This document shows, piece after piece, positions 42,912 through 56,136 of a stretch of DNA of 64,000 bases. The notes beneath the pieces were generated by a model that was given only the letters and a program-made list of their open reading frames with translations, was not told the origin of the DNA and did no database searches. Source of the stretch: Stomoxys calcitrans (taxonomy: Eukaryota; Arthropoda; Insecta; Diptera; Muscidae); assembly GCF_963082655.1 (NCBI RefSeq), contig NC_081552.1, positions 194,274,098 through 194,338,097 on the forward strand, in the 5' to 3' direction. Position 1 is the first letter of the stretch, and each line of letters opens with the position of its first letter. The position numbers were made by a program, and so were the translations under genes.

Positions 42912-43970
42912 TTATACTAGTCTAGTCATACCGCTTGTAACACCCCGAAATATTTGTCTAAGGCCCATAAGGTATATATATTCTTGATCGTCTCGTCGCT
43001 CTGAATCGATCTGGCCGTGTCCGTCCGTCCGTCTGTAGAAATCACGATAGAGGTCGAACGCGTAAAGCCAGCCGCTTGAAATTTTGCACACATACTTAGT
43101 ATCGATGTAGATCGTTGGGTATTGCAAATGGGTCATATCGGTTCAGATTTGGATATAGCTGCCATATACACCGATATCCAGATTTGACTTCTTGAGCACT
43201 TGGAAGCCGCAATTTTTGTCCGATTTGGCTGCAATTTTGCATGTGGTGTTTTGTTATGACTTCCAACAACTGTGCTAAGTACGATCGAAATCGGACAATA
43301 ACCTAGTATAGCTCCCATATAAACCGATCGCCCGATTTAACTTCCTGAGCCTTTGCAAGCCGCAATTTTTGTCCGATTTGGTTGAAATTTCGCATGTAAT
43401 GTTCTTTTATGACTTTCAACAACTGTGCTAAGTACGGTCTAAATCGGTCTATAACCTGATATAGCTCCCATATGAACCGATCTCACGATTTGACTTCTTG
43501 AGCCTATGGAAGCCGCAATTTTTTTTGTTCCAATTTGGCTGAAATTTTGCATGTAGTGTTCTTTTATGACTTCCAACGACTGTGCCAAGTGCGGCCCAAA
43601 TCAGTCTATAGCCTGATACAGCTCCCATATAAACCGATCTCCCGATTTGACTTCTTGAGCGCTTACTGCCGCAATTCTTGTCGAATTTGGCTGAAATTTT
43701 GAATGTATTGTTCTGCTACAACTTCCAACCACTTTGCCAGGTGCGGTCCAAATCAGTCTATAACCTGATATAGCTGTCATATAAACCGGTCTCTCGGTCA
43801 TCTTTGTTCGGTTGCTAGAAGCTTTAATTTTTGTTGGTTGGACAGAAGTTGGGTATGTAGAATAAAATTATGCCCCTCAACTAAATTTACTTCGTATAAA
43901 TTTTTAGCTTAATTCATGGTGGTGGGTACCCAAAATTCGGCCCGCTCGAACTTAGCACGCTTTTACTTGT
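42912..43970 (-). mobile_element. HTR-A2 element lacking the outermost right end
   Basis: Starts at TACTAGTCTAGTCATACC within the right end, then ATATATTCTTGATCG, CCGTCCGTCCGTC, about five units of the CTTGGAAGCCGCAATTTTTG type, and the left block CATGGTGGTGGGTACCC, TTCGGCCCGCTCGAA, GCTTTTACTTG. Confidence 0.9.
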
Positions 43971-44805
43971 TTAATTTGAACCATGTCAAAAGGCTAGGCT
44001 CACAATTTAGAACAATGCTTTTGGTCTTTTTGATCTTCAACACCGCCATAATCCTATGGCTTATGTTACTCTATATGCTAACATGACTGTCCTCCACAAA
44101 GTTTTTCATCAAAAAAACTTTCAAATATTTGCATTTCCTACACAGTTTGCTTCAATTTCAAAATGCCCACATTTCATTACAAAGTTCAAGAGCCAAGTTA
44201 AGTCGTCCAGTCCATTGTCTGAAGGAAAACTTTATGACATTTTTAACAATTCGACTGTTGTAATTTCTTTTGTTTCGCGCCGCTGACAACAAAACTTCCT
44301 GATAATCGTATTTTGTGGTTTATTGTGCAATTTTACAGAAACGAATGCGAAACAAAGATTGATGGCCGCCACCATTACCATTTACAGCTGCAATTGTTCA
44401 AAGGGCAATAGTGTAAAATCTGCTACGGGGTATGGGGATCGTCATGGGGATCATGGTGGGGAACTTACAAAAGATTACTAAACTTGAATGACCTTTGAAT
44501 GTCAATCGACGGTGTCACTTGACAAAGCGCCTCCCAATCAGTCAGTATGACAAATTAAGGGAACAGAAACTGTTTCAGACCATCACTTTACACTTACTCT
44601 ATGTTACCCAGTTGTCTTTTCATAAAAAGTTGTTTTTTAAATGTTAATGGTACCAGTGCTCATATTAATTTTTTTTAAATTCCTTTGTTTGTTTCCTTTA
44701 TGGCGTAATTAAAACAACAAAATTTTTAAATTTTTAGTAAATGGATTATCTCCGGCAAACAATTAGGGCACAATTAAAGCATGGAAAATGTTATTGATTA
44801 ATGAA
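43971..44805. other. No gene seen; probable host non-coding DNA
   Basis: The short frame at 44056-44286 shows no domain. GGGGATC repeats near 44430-44455 are low complexity. Confidence 0.4.
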
Positions 44806-46688
44806 AACAAGTAAAACGGCGTTAAGTTCGGCCGGGCCGAACTTTGGATACCCACCACCTCGGGTGTATATGTAAAAATGTAAAAATAAACCGATCTGAA
44901 CCATATACGATACGGTGTTGAAAATCCCAACATAAGTCAATGTGGCAAATCTCAGTGAAATCGGATAATAAATGAGCTTTTTATGGGGCCAAGATTTTAA
45001 ATCGAGATATCGGTCTATATGGCACCTATATCCAAATCTGGACCTAATTGGGCCAAGTTGCAGAAAAATGTCAAAGAGCCTAACAAAACTCACTGTTCCA
45101 AATTTCGGCGAAATTGGACAATAAGTGCGCCTTTTATGGCCCCAAAACCTTAAATCGAGAGATTGGTCTATATGGCAGCTATATCCAAATCTGTACCGAT
45201 CTGAGTCAAATTAAAGAAGAATGTCGAAGGGCCTAACACAACTCACTGTTCCAAATTTCGGCCAAATCGGACAATAAATGCGCCTTTTATGGTCTCAAAA
45301 CCTTAAATCGAGTGATTGGTCTATATGGCAGCTATATCCAAATCTGGACCTATCTAAGCCAAGTTGCAGAAAAATGTCGAAGAGTCTAATACAACTCACT
45401 GTTCCAAATTTCGGCGAAATCGGACAATAAATGCACCTTTTATGGCCCCAAAACCTTAAATCGAGAGATTGGTCTATATGGCAGCTATATCCAAATCTGT
45501 ACCGATCTGAGCCAAATTAAAGAAGAATGTCGAAGGGCCCAACACAACTCACTGTTCCAAATTTCGGCCAAATCGGACAATAAATGTGCCTTTTATGGTC
45601 CCAAAACCTTAAATCGAGAGATCGGCCTATATGGCAGCTATATCCAAATCTGTACCCATCTGAACCAAATTAAAGAAGAATATCGAAGGGCCCAACACAA
45701 CTCACTGTCCCAAATTTCGGCGACATCGGACAATAAATGCGCCTTTTATGGCCCCAAAACTTTAAATCGATAGATCGGTCTATATGGCAGCTATATCCAA
45801 ATCTGGACCGATCTGGGCCAAATTGCAGACAGATGTCGAAGGGCCCAACACAACTCACCGTCCCAAATTTCGGCGACATCGGACAATAAATGCGCCTTTT
45901 ATGGCCCCAAAACTTTAAATCGAGAGATCGGTCTATATGGCAGCTTTATCCAAATCTAGACCGTTCTGGGTCATATTGCAGAAACATGTCGAAGGGTCCA
46001 ACACAACTCACAATCCCAAATATCGGCGACATCGGACAATAAATGCGCCTTTTATGGGCCCAAAACTTTAAATCGAGAGATCGGTCCATATGGCAGCTAT
46101 ATCCAAATCTGTACCGATCTGAACCAAATTACAGAAAGATGTCGAAGGGCCTAACACAACTCACTGTCCCAAATTTCAGCAAAATCTGATAATAAATGTG
46201 GCTTTTATGGGCCTAAGACCCTTAAACGGCGTATCGCTCTATAAGTCAGCTATATACAAATCCGGACCGATCTAGGCCAAACTGAAGAAGGATGTCGGAG
46301 AGCCTTACATAACTCACTGACCCAAATTTCAGCAAAATTGGATAATAATTGTGGCTTTTATGGGCCTAAGACCCTAAATCGGCGGATCGGTCTATATGGG
46401 GGCTATATCAAGATATAGTCCAATATAGCACATCTTCGAATTTAACCTGCCTATGGCCAAAAAAAGAATCTGTGCAAAATTTCATCTTAATATCTCTACT
46501 GTTAAAGACTGTAGCGTGATTTCAACAGACCGACGGACGGACGGACGGACATGGCTAGATCGTCTTAGATTTTTACTCTGATTAGGAATATATATATACC
46601 TTATAGGGTCGGAAATGGACATTTCGATGTGTTGCAAACGGAATGACAAAATGAATACACCACCATCCTTCGTGGTGGTGGGTATAAA
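44806..46688 (+). mobile_element. Complete HTR-B element, 1.88 kb
   Basis: Left block AACAAGTAAAACGGCGTTAA with TTCGGCCGGGCCGAA and ATACCCACCACC, about ten units in exact 153-bp register (ATGGCAGC at 45631, 45784, 45937, 46090), then GACGGACGGACGGACGG, TTCGATGTGTTGCAAACGG and CGTGGTGGTGGGTATA. The best example of family B. Confidence 0.95.
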
Positions 46689-46934
46689 CATTTCAAAAAT
46701 CTACGATTCCAAGCCTGTGCTTTTTGACAGCAAGTTTTGCATAACGTCATATTTTGACAAACTGTCTATTAAAATTCAATGTCGATTATTTGTTGGTATG
46801 CTAATCTTTGTTATTTTCATGGAATGTTTTCAAAAATATGTATATTCTAGTTTTCATTGTCTATAATTCCTGCTTTTGTTTTGTTTTTCTACGATATGTA
46901 TTCAAGTGCTTTTAGATCGAAGCCCACAGCTTTA

Positions 46935-47348
46935 TTAATCCACTCTAATCCGCTCAGCTGCGCGTTCTTAAACTCTCGAATATCTTTTTAGGATGGGGAC
47001 AATTTGCCCTGAATGTGTATATCGAATTCGTGCCACTGTAGCCTTTGTCCGCCTATCACGCCCGCGTTCAAATCCTACAATAACATCGGACAAAATTTAA
47101 AGTGGTGGTTATCCCCCACTTAATGCTGGCGACATTTACCATGCATGATCATGTGAAAAATGTCTCCCCAAAGAGGTGTCGCACTGCCGCACGCCATTGG
47201 GACTCGGCTATAAAAAAAAAGTTTGCCCCTTCTCAGTTTCTCGGTAAATGTTTACTCCACTCCCAAATACCTTTCTTTTGAGTCCTATTTTATCGTATTT
47301 GTAAATATTTCCGTTGTAGGGGCTATTTCGGGGGTGGGACATCCTTTT
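46935..47348 (+). mobile_element. HTR-C fragment interrupted by a SINE
   Basis: Worn head CCGCTCAGCTGCGCGTTC, then TTTTTAGGATGGGGACA and TATCGAATTCGTGCCACTG as at 62230. The SINE follows (47046-47222) and the repeat continues (TTTACTCCACTCCCAAATAC). 46689-46934 upstream is unassigned AT-rich sequence. Confidence 0.6.
47046..47222 (+). mobile_element. tRNA-derived SINE fragment inside HTR-C
   Basis: Partial head (GTCCGCCTATCACGCCCG, B box GTTCAAATCC), then body GGTGGTTATCCCCCACTTAA, GTCTCCCCAAAGAGGTGTCG and GACTCGGCTATAAAAAAAAA with a short A tail. The A-box end of the head is missing. Confidence 0.7.
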
Positions 47349-47349
47349 A

Positions 47350-47902
47350 TATGTCAGCTACATCAGGTGATAGACCGATTTGAACCGTACTTAGCACAAT
47401 TGTTGGAAATCCTAACAAAACACTACACACTCAATTTCATCCAAATCGGATGAAAAGTGCGACTTGTGAGGGCTCAAGAAATCAAATCGGGAGAGCTATA
47501 TCAGGTTATAAACCGATTTGGAGCGTACTTGACACAGTGTTTGAAAGTCATACAAGAACACTGAGAGCAATTGCAACTTCCAGTGGCTCAAGAAATCAAA
47601 TCTAGAGATCGGTTTATATGGGAGCTATATCCAAACCTAAACCGATATGGCTCAATGGCAATCCCCAATGACCTACATCAATGGTAAGTTTCGGTGCAAA
47701 ATTTCAAGCGGCTAGCTTTGCGCGTTCTACCGCCATCGTGATTTCAACAGACGGACGGACGAACATGGCTAGATCGACTCAGAATCTCGAGACGATCCAG
47801 TATATATATATACTTTATGGGGTAGCAGATCAATATTTCGGGGTGGTACAAACGGAATGACTAGATTAGTATACCCCCCATCCTATGATGGTGGGTATAA
47901 AA
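47350..47902 (+). mobile_element. HTR-A element, left block missing
   Basis: Two to three units (ATGTCAGCTACATCAGG, ACTTAGCACAATTGTTGG), CCCAATGACCTACATC, CGGACGGACGAACATG, then CAGTATATATATACTTTATG and the right end CCATCCTATGATGGTGGGTA. Confidence 0.85.
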
Positions 47903-47954
47903 AGGAATGTCTGCTTGAAGCTTTCCTACGGCATTGACCTTTAGGCCATATGTT

Positions 47955-49052
47955 GTTACAGCCTCCACCATAGGATGGGGGTATACTAATTTCGTCATTC
48001 TGTTTGTAACACCTCGAAATATGCGACTGAGACCCCATAAAGTATATATATTCTTGATCGTCATGCCATTTTAAGTCGATCTAGCTATTTCCGTCCGTCC
48101 GTCAGTCTGTCGAAAGCACGTTGACTTTCGAAGAAGTAAAGCTAGCCGCTTGAAATTTTGCACAAATACTTCTTATTAGTGTAGGTCGGTTGGGATTGGG
48201 TAAATGGGTCAAAACGGTACTTGTTTTGATATAGCTGTCATATTAACCCATCTTGGGTCTTGACTTCTTGAGCCTCTAGAGGGCGCAATTCTCGTCCGAT
48301 TTGATTAAAATTTTGCACTTGGTGTTTTGGTTTTATTTCCAACAACTTCGCAAGGTATGATTCAAATCGGTCTATGTTTTGATATAGCTGCCATATAAAC
48401 CGATCTTGGGTCTTGACTTCTTGCACGTAGTGTTCTGGTATTACTTCCCACAACTGTGTTAATTATGATTCCAATCGGTGAATAATCTGGTATAGCTGTC
48501 ATATAAACCGATCTTGGATCTTGACTTGAGCGCGCAATTTTCATTCGATTTGGCCGAAATTTTGCATGAAGTGTTTTCCAATAACTGTGCTTAGTATGGC
48601 GCAAATCGGTACATAATCTGATATAGCTGACATATAAACCGAACTGGGATCTTGACTTCTTGACCTTCTAGAGGGCGCAATTCTCATCCGATTTGGAAGA
48701 AATATTCTACAACGGCTTCCCTAATGACCTCTTACATACATGTCTAATATGGTCTGAATCCATCAATAGCTTGATGCAGCTCCCTTATAAACCCATCTCC
48801 CGATTTTGCTTCTTGAGCCCCTTCAAGGTGCAATTCTGAATGAACTGAAATATTACACAATGACTTCTACAATGTTCAGCATTCATTTAGGGTCCGAATC
48901 GGACTATAACTTGATATAGCTCCAATAGCATAGCAGTTCTTATTCAATATTCTTTGTTTGCCCAAAAAGAGATACCGCGCATAGAACTCGACAAATGCGA
49001 TCCATGATGGAGGGTATATAAGATTCGGCCCGGCCATAGCCCGGACATAGCA
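47955..49052 (-). mobile_element. HTR-A1 element with disrupted left terminus
   Basis: Right end CCTCCACCATAGGATGGGGG at 47969, AT-rich block, about six units of which one is shortened (CTTGACTTGAGCGCGC), then ATACCGCGCATAGAACTCGA, CATGATGGAGGGTATATAAG and TTCGGCCCGGCC. After that the terminus is scrambled (ATAGCCCGGACATAGCACGG) and joins the next HTR. Confidence 0.8.
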
Positions 49053-50636
49053 CGGTCGAACGCGTAAAGCTGGCAGCTGAAATTTTGCACAGATACTTCT
49101 TATTGATGTAGGTCATTGGGGATTGCAAATGGGCTATATCGGTTCGGATTTGGATATATCCCCCATATAAAACGATCCCCCGATTGGACTTCTTGGGCCC
49201 TAAGAAACCTTAATTTTCATCTGATTTGACTTAAATTTGAAACAAAGACTTGAGTTATGACTTACACCATCCATGCCAGGTATTATCCAAATTGGTTTAT
49301 AAACAGATGTAGCCTACATATAAACCGTTTGCCGGATTTTTATTCTTGAGCCCTTAGAAGCCTCAATTTTCATCCGATTGGCTAAAATTTGAAACAAAAG
49401 CTTGTGTTCTTTAAACAGATATAGCCCCCATATAAACCGATCCCCGGCTATGACTTCTTCAGCCCTTAGAAGCCCCAATTTTCATCCGATGATTAAAATT
49501 TTAAACAAAGGCTTCTGTTATGACTTCCAACATCCATGCTAAGTATGATCCGAATCAGTCTATAAACAGTTATAGCCCCCATATAAACCGATCTCTGATT
49601 TTAAAATTCGTGAGTCCTAAGAAGCCTCAATTTTCATCCGATTTGGTTAAAATTTGAAACAAAAGCTTCTGTTATGACTTCCAACATCCATGCTAAGTAT
49701 GATCCGAATCAGTCTATAAACAGTTATAGCTCCCATATAAACCGATCCCTGGTTTTAACTTCGTGAGTCCTAAGAAGCCTCAATTTTCATCCGATTTGGT
49801 TAAAATTTGAAACAAAAGCTTCTGTTAGCACTTCCAACATCCATGTTAAGTATGGTCCGAGTCGGGCTATGAACAAATATAGCTACCATATAAACCGATC
49901 CCTGATTTTAACTTCGTGAGTCCTAAGAAGCCTCAATTTTCATCCGATTTGGTTAAAATTTGAAACAAAAGCTTCTGTTAGGACTTCCAACATCCATGTT
50001 AAGTATGGTCCGAGTCGGGCCATGAGCAGATATACCCCCCAATAAAACCGATCCCCGGATTTGACTTCTTGAGCCCTTAGAAGCCTTAATTTTCATCCGA
50101 TTTAGCTAAAATTTGAAACAAAAGCTTCTGTTATGACTTTCAACATCCATGCCAAGCATGATCCGAATCAGTCTTTAAACAGATATAGCCCCCATTAAAA
50201 CCGATCTCCGGATTTGACCTCTTGAGCCCTTAGAAGCCCCAATTTTCGTCCGATTTCGATAAAATTTTAAACAAAAGCTTCGGTTATGACTTCCAACATC
50301 CGTGGCAATTATGATCCGAATCGGTTTATTAACAGATATAGCCCCCATATAAACCGATCGCCGGATTTGACTTCAGCCCTTAGAAGCCAAAATTTTCACC
50401 TGATTCTGATATTTGGCCCCAAAACCTATATCATGACTTACAACGTCAGCGCCAAGTTTTATCCGAATCGGTCAGTATGGCGATATATACCCCCTTATTA
50501 CCGATATCCCTATATGACTTCTTTAGACTACGAAACATTCAAATACAAACTCAGTTAATAAGGGTAATATTTTGGGTAATGCCTGGTGGTGGGTACCCCA
50601 GATTCGGCCCGGCCGAACTTAGCACTCTTTTATTTG
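49053..50636 (-). mobile_element. HTR-A3 element, right end missing
   Basis: Begins inside the pre-terminal region (GTCGAACGCGTAAAGC), then about nine units of a distinct type (AGAAGCCTCAATTTTCATCC, AAATTTGAAACAAAAGCTTC, ACTTCCAACATCCATGC) still spaced 153-154 bp. The left block (TGGTGGTGGGTACCCC, TTCGGCCCGGCCGAA) ends near 50636. Subtype A3 is not seen elsewhere in the window. Confidence 0.85.
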
Positions 50637-51764
50637 TTTTTTTTTATAATTTAAATAACGTCAACGACATTTTCATAAGCCGGCCATTTGCCAAATACTT
50701 TAAACTTTAATGCGCCTTCACTTTTTAAATGAAATCGGCCGTGGCCGAAAAGACACAAAAAAAATCCATATTCCGTTCAAGATCCATCAGGCGAAACTGT
50801 TTTCCAAATCAATATTTAATTTGTGCTTAAAGTTTATTTAAGAGCTGCCCAATATTTGCATTTAACTTAAATGTGAAGAGCACGAGGCAGTTTGTTATTC
50901 GCAGCATTATTATTTCCATTTTATTTTTATTTTTTTTTTTTGGGGGAAATGTTTAACCTTTCTTTGAATTAATTCCATGTTATTCATTCTATTTTGTTTT
51001 CTTTTGTCGGAGTACAATCATTTCTTATTCATACATGCGAGTATGTATGCCGAGGGACCGTCAGGTGTTGGCACAACCAAAGTACGTTCATGTGTACCGA
51101 ATTATTGCTAGCTGAGCAAGATGGCCTTTCGTTGGCTTCATACAGTCTGGCACACAATTCACAGCGGCAATTCTCAAGGGGTTACTCAGGGGTTGTGGCG
51201 GCATTGTGATAAGAAAATTCAATTTATGACGTCACTTTCTTTTGAATCAATTGAATGTGGAAATTATACAAAAAAAAAAATCGATCAATTGGTCAAATTA
51301 GCAGGAATAAATAAATCTTTTGAATCTGACCAATTCGTTGGGTGAGATTGTGGTATGAGTGATAAGATAAGATAATTAAATCATAGACTATTTCTGTGAG
51401 CATTGACATCATTTTCTTTCCGGGTATAAAATTACTTGGCAATTATTTGATTGCAGTATTTTCAGCAAAGTTTTGATTTAAGAAAAAATAGGGAAAAAAC
51501 TAATTCTTGACATATTTTGTGTCACATATTTAAAAACTTGCGCCTGGCAAGACTTTTGGATTGCATAATCTTCTGCAAACTCATTGAGGTCTTTGATGGC
51601 AATCCATTGATAACTCTCCATGTCTGCCTCATAAGTGCATGATAATAATACATGAGAGCAGCGTTAAACTTATTCATGCACTTTGTCAAATATTGAAATG
51701 AGTATTAGGGAGGATCGCATGAGCTGAATTTGGTTAACCAGAGAGTGTAAGCTTGGATAAAAAT
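50637..51764. other. No gene seen; probable host non-coding DNA
   Basis: AT-rich with T tracts near 50930. Frames at 50994 and 51121 show no domain. I see no repeat shared with the rest of the window. Confidence 0.4.
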
Positions 51765-53034
51765 AACAAGTAAAAAAAGGCGTTAAGTTAGGCCGGGACG
51801 AACTTTGGATACCCACCAACTCGGGTATATATGTAAACCACCTTTCATCAAAATCCGGTGTAAATTGCATACCCTATGTCCCATAGCAGTTATATCGAAA
51901 TATGATCCGATTTCAAACAAATACTAATAAGTACAAGTCATTGTTCAATTGTGTATAACAAAATAGTGGTCTTTTTAGTAGCCATATCTAAATATAAACC
52001 GATCTGAACCATACACAACATGGATGTCGAAAAGCCTAACATAAGTCATTGTGTCAAATTTCAGTTAAATCGGATTATAAATGCGCCTCATTGGGGCCAA
52101 GACTTTAAATCGAGATATCGGTCTATATGGCAGCTATATTCAAATCTGGACCGATCTGAGCCAAATTATACAAGGATGTCGCAGGGCCTAATACAACTCA
52201 CTGTCCCAAATTTTGGCAACATCGGACAATAAATGCGCCTTTTATGGGCTCAAAACATTGCCATATAGACCGAGAGATCGGTCTATATGGCAGCTATATC
52301 CAAATCCGGACCGATCTTTGCCATAATGCAGAAGTATGTCAAGGGGCTTAACTTAACTCACTGTCTCAAACTTCGGCGACATCGCACAATAAATGCGCCT
52401 TGTATGGGCCCAAAACCTTAAATCGAGAGATTGGTCTCTATGGCAGCTATATCCAAATCTGTACCGATTTGAGCCAAATTGACGAAGGATGCCGAAGGGT
52501 CTAACACAACTCACCGTCCCAAATTTCAACAAAATCGGATAATAAATGCGCCTTTTATGGGCCTAAGACCCTAAATCGGTGAATCGATCTATATGGCAGC
52601 TATATCCAAATCTGGACCGATCTGAGCCAAATTAAGGAAGAATATCGAAGGGCCTAACACAACTGACTGTCCCAAATTTCAGCAAAATCGGATAATAAGT
52701 GTGGCTTTTATTGGCCTCAGACCCTGAATCGGCGGATCGGTGTATATGGGGGCTATATCAAGATGTAGTCCGATATAGCCCATATTTGAACTTTACCTGC
52801 TTATGGACAAAAAAAGAATCTGTGCAAAGTTTCAGCTCAATATCTCTATTTTTGAAGACTGTAGCGTGATTTCAACAGACAGAAGGGCAGACGGACGGAC
52901 ATATCCAGATCGTCTTAGATTTTTACGCTGATCAAGAATATATATACTTTATAGGGTCGGAAATGGACATTTCGATGTGTTGCAAACGGAATGACAAATG
53001 AATATAACCCCATCCTTCGGTGGTGGGTATAAAA
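51765..53034 (+). mobile_element. Complete HTR-B element, 1.27 kb
   Basis: Left block AACAAGTAAAAAAAGGCGTT with a damaged palindrome (TTAGGCCGGGACGAA), TATATGTAAACCACCTTTC, about six units, one with an inserted GCCATATAGACCGA, then CAGACGGACGGACATATCC, GATCAAGAATATATATAC and CGGTGGTGGGTATA. Confidence 0.9.
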
Positions 53035-53129
53035 CTTACATAAATTTAATGAAATCTGCGTGATTTCAATACAGACTCCTTAAAAATACTGAATAAAATC
53101 CTTGCCCATCCCTAGATCCAACCAAATCG

Positions 53130-53215
53130 AGCAGCAAACTATAGGACTCAAATGAAAGTTATTTGTAAATAGTAATGAAAGTTATTTGTAACAACTGACA
53201 CTAACAATTGGCCCC
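53130..53215 (-). repeat. Small HTR-C fragment
   Basis: AAACTATAGGACTCAAATGA with AAGTTATTTGTAAATAG matches the HTR-C unit. AATGAAAGTTATTTGTAA is duplicated within it. The surrounding 53035-53274 holds nothing else that I recognise. Confidence 0.5.
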
Positions 53216-53274
53216 ATTATCTGACTCAACACGTCTGACGGAGTTGTATTCTACGCAAGTTGAAGCTAAAGGTC

Positions 53275-55208
53275 TAGACATGTTCGTACATCTCTCGAAA
53301 GCACGCTAACTTTCCAAGGAGAAAAGCTAGAAGCTTGAAATTTTGCACAAATATATCTTATTAGTGTAGATCAGTTGGGATTGTAAATGGGTCAAAGCGA
53401 ACCATGTTTTCATATAGCTGCTATATAAACCGATCTTGAGTCTTCAATTCGTAAGCATCTAGAGGGCGAAATATATATCCGATTTGGCTGAAATTGTGCA
53501 CGGGGTGATTTGGTATCACTTCCAATAACTGCGTTAAATATGGTTCGAATCGGTACATAATCTGATATAGCTGCCATATAAACCGATCTTGGATCTTGAC
53601 TTCTTGAGCATCAAGAGGGCGTAATTTTTATCCGATTTGACTGAAATTTAGCATGACGTTCTTTGTTATGACTTCCAATTATTGTGTTAAGTATGGTTCA
53701 AATCGGTCTATAACCTGACATACCTGCTACATATATCCATCTTGGATTTTGACTTCTAGAGCCACTAGAGGGCGAAATTCTCATCCGATTTGGTTGAGAT
53801 TTAGCATGAGGTGTTCTGTTATGACTTTCAACAACTGTGCTTAGTACGGTTCAAATCTGTACATAACCTGATGTAGCTGTTATATAAACCGATCTAGGAT
53901 CTTGACTTCTTGAGCATCTAGAGGGCGCAATATTTATCCGATTTGGCGGAAATTTTGCACGGAGTACTTTGTTGTGACTTTCAACAACTGTACGAAGTAT
54001 GGTTCGAATCGGTACATAACCTTATATAGCTGTCATTTATTCAGATCTTGGATCTTGACTTCTTGAGCCACTAGAGGGCGCAATTCTTGTCCCAATTTGG
54101 CTGTTTTGTTATGACTATCAACAACTGTACTAAGTATGGTTCAAATCGGCGAATAAGCTGATATAGCTGCCATATAAACCGATCTGGCATCTTGGCTTCT
54201 TGAGTCACTAGAGGGCGCAATTCTTCTCCAATTGGGCTGAAATTTTGAACGTGGTGTTTTGGTATCACTTCCAACAACTGCGGTAAATATGATTCAAATC
54301 GGTTCATATCTTGACATAGCTGCCATATAAACCGATCTTGGATCTTGACTTCTTGAGCATCTAGAGGGCGCAATTCTTATCCGATTTAGCTGAAATGTTG
54401 CATGGAGTATTTTGCCCTGACCTTCAACAACTGTACTAAGGATGGTTCAAATAGGTGAAAAACCTGATATACCTGCCATATAAAACGATCTGGTATCTTG
54501 ACTTCTTAAGCCTCTAGAGGGCGCAATTCTCATACGATTTGGCTGAAATTGTGCATGAGGTGTTGTGTTATGACTTCCAAAAAACTGTACTAAGTATGGT
54601 GCGAATTGGTGCATAACCTTATATAGCTGCCATATAAACCGATCTGGTATCTTGACTTCTTAAGCCTCTAGAGGGCGCCATTATAAATCGATTTTGCTGA
54701 AATTTTGACCGAAGTTTTTTGTTATGACTTTGAACAACTGTACTAAGTATGGTTCAAATCGGCGAATAAACTGATATAGCTACCATATAAACCGATCTGG
54801 GATCTTGACTTCTTAGGCCACTAGAGGGCGCAATTCTTATCCGTTTTGGCTGAAATTTTAGTGCAACGGCTTCTCCTTATATATTAACGGTCTTAATCGA
54901 TAAAGCCTGATAAAGCTCCCATATAAACCGATCTCACGATTATGCTTCTTGAGCCCCTACAAAGCGCAATTCTTATCCGAATGGACTGAAATATTACCCA
55001 ATGACTTTTACTAAGGTCTTCAACATTCAATTCACTTATGGTCCGAATCGGACTATAACTTCATATTTGTCCAATAGCATAACAATTCTTATCCATTATT
55101 CTTTGTTTGCCTTAAAACAGATACCGCCCAAATAACTCGAAAAATGCGATCCATAGTGGGGGAATATATGAAGTTTAACCCGGCCGAACTTAACACGCTC
55201 TTACTTGT
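53275..55208 (-). mobile_element. HTR-A1 element, 1.9 kb, outer right end missing
   Basis: Starts at TCTAGACATGTTCGTAC, then AGCACGCTAACTTTCC and about eleven units (CTAGAGGGCGCAATTC type). The GTTTGCCTTAAAACAGATAC segment follows, then the left block (AACCCGGCCGAACTTAACAC) ending TCTTACTTG at 55208. Sequence near the left block resembles the start of the element at 57548 in the opposite direction. Confidence 0.9.
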
Positions 55209-55875
55209 TTTTCATTAGTTTTGGAGTACCATCATCACAGCGCTATTCCCAATTTTTCAAGTGCTTACCTTACCTTGAGGAATTTCGACTCACCCTAATA
55301 TTCATCCTATTATCAGATTTTTAAGAACGCAAGACTCTTGATTACAATTTCAAATCCCTACGAACAACTCATACAAATTCGGGGACGACGTGCCTTTTTT
55401 CTTATCTCAGGCATCAGCTACAACATGAGTGGTAAACGTGCAAAAGAAACCACCACCAAAGTTGACTCCAAGCAACAAACAAACAAAAAGAAAAAAAACT
55501 CCAGTTTAAAATAATGCAAATATGTGTGGTGCAGCTTAAAAAAAAATAATTTGACAGAAACTCAAAACCAAAACAAAACTTAAACCTCGTATAAGAAACA
55601 AAGAAACCGACACCCACAAGAAATTCTCGTAATACCATCAGTGATGCAAAAACAAAAAAAAGAGTTAAATACGAATTTTAAATTGTAGGTCCAATTACGG
55701 CTCTTAAGCAGACATATTTCATGTGTCGGTGTAAAGAGTTGATATAAAACCGATTAATTAACTTCACATAGTTGTCATAGATGATGGTGATGGAATTTTT
55801 TATGAGTTCAGAATTATGTCAACATTTAATAAGAAAAAAAAAAATAAAAATAATTCTCAAATCATAATGTACATA
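55209..55875. other. No gene seen; AT-rich flank of the Tc1 element
   Basis: A-rich, with A tracts near 55490, 55545 and 55830. The minus-strand frame at 55638-55414 has no domain. Confidence 0.4.
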
Positions 55876-56098
55876 CAGCGGTCAAAAAAAGTATTCATCA
55901 TTCAATGTTTTTTTTTTAATAAGTCTACAAAAGACAATTGGAATAAAAACATATTAAACTAATGATGCAGTAGTGCTTGTGTGATATATATGTACACAAT
56001 TTCATTGTTTTTAAAGAAAAAAATAGTATTTATTGGAACAAAAAGGGCCATTTTACAGCTGAACACAAAAAATTAAACAAAAAAAGTATTCATCATTG
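55876..56098 (+). repeat. Left terminal inverted repeat of the Tc1 element, with inner direct repeat
   Basis: The outer repeat at 55876-55901 ends ...GTATTCATCAT; the inner one at 56078-56096 has the same core in the same direction. These are the expected transposase binding sites. Confidence 0.85.
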
Positions 56099-56136
56099 CA
56101 AAAAAACAAAAAAATAAATAACATAATTTAAAAAAA

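Noticed and set aside
51121..51345. Possible host exon (74 codons)
   Set aside because: No domain, no splice context that I can defend, and AT-rich surroundings.
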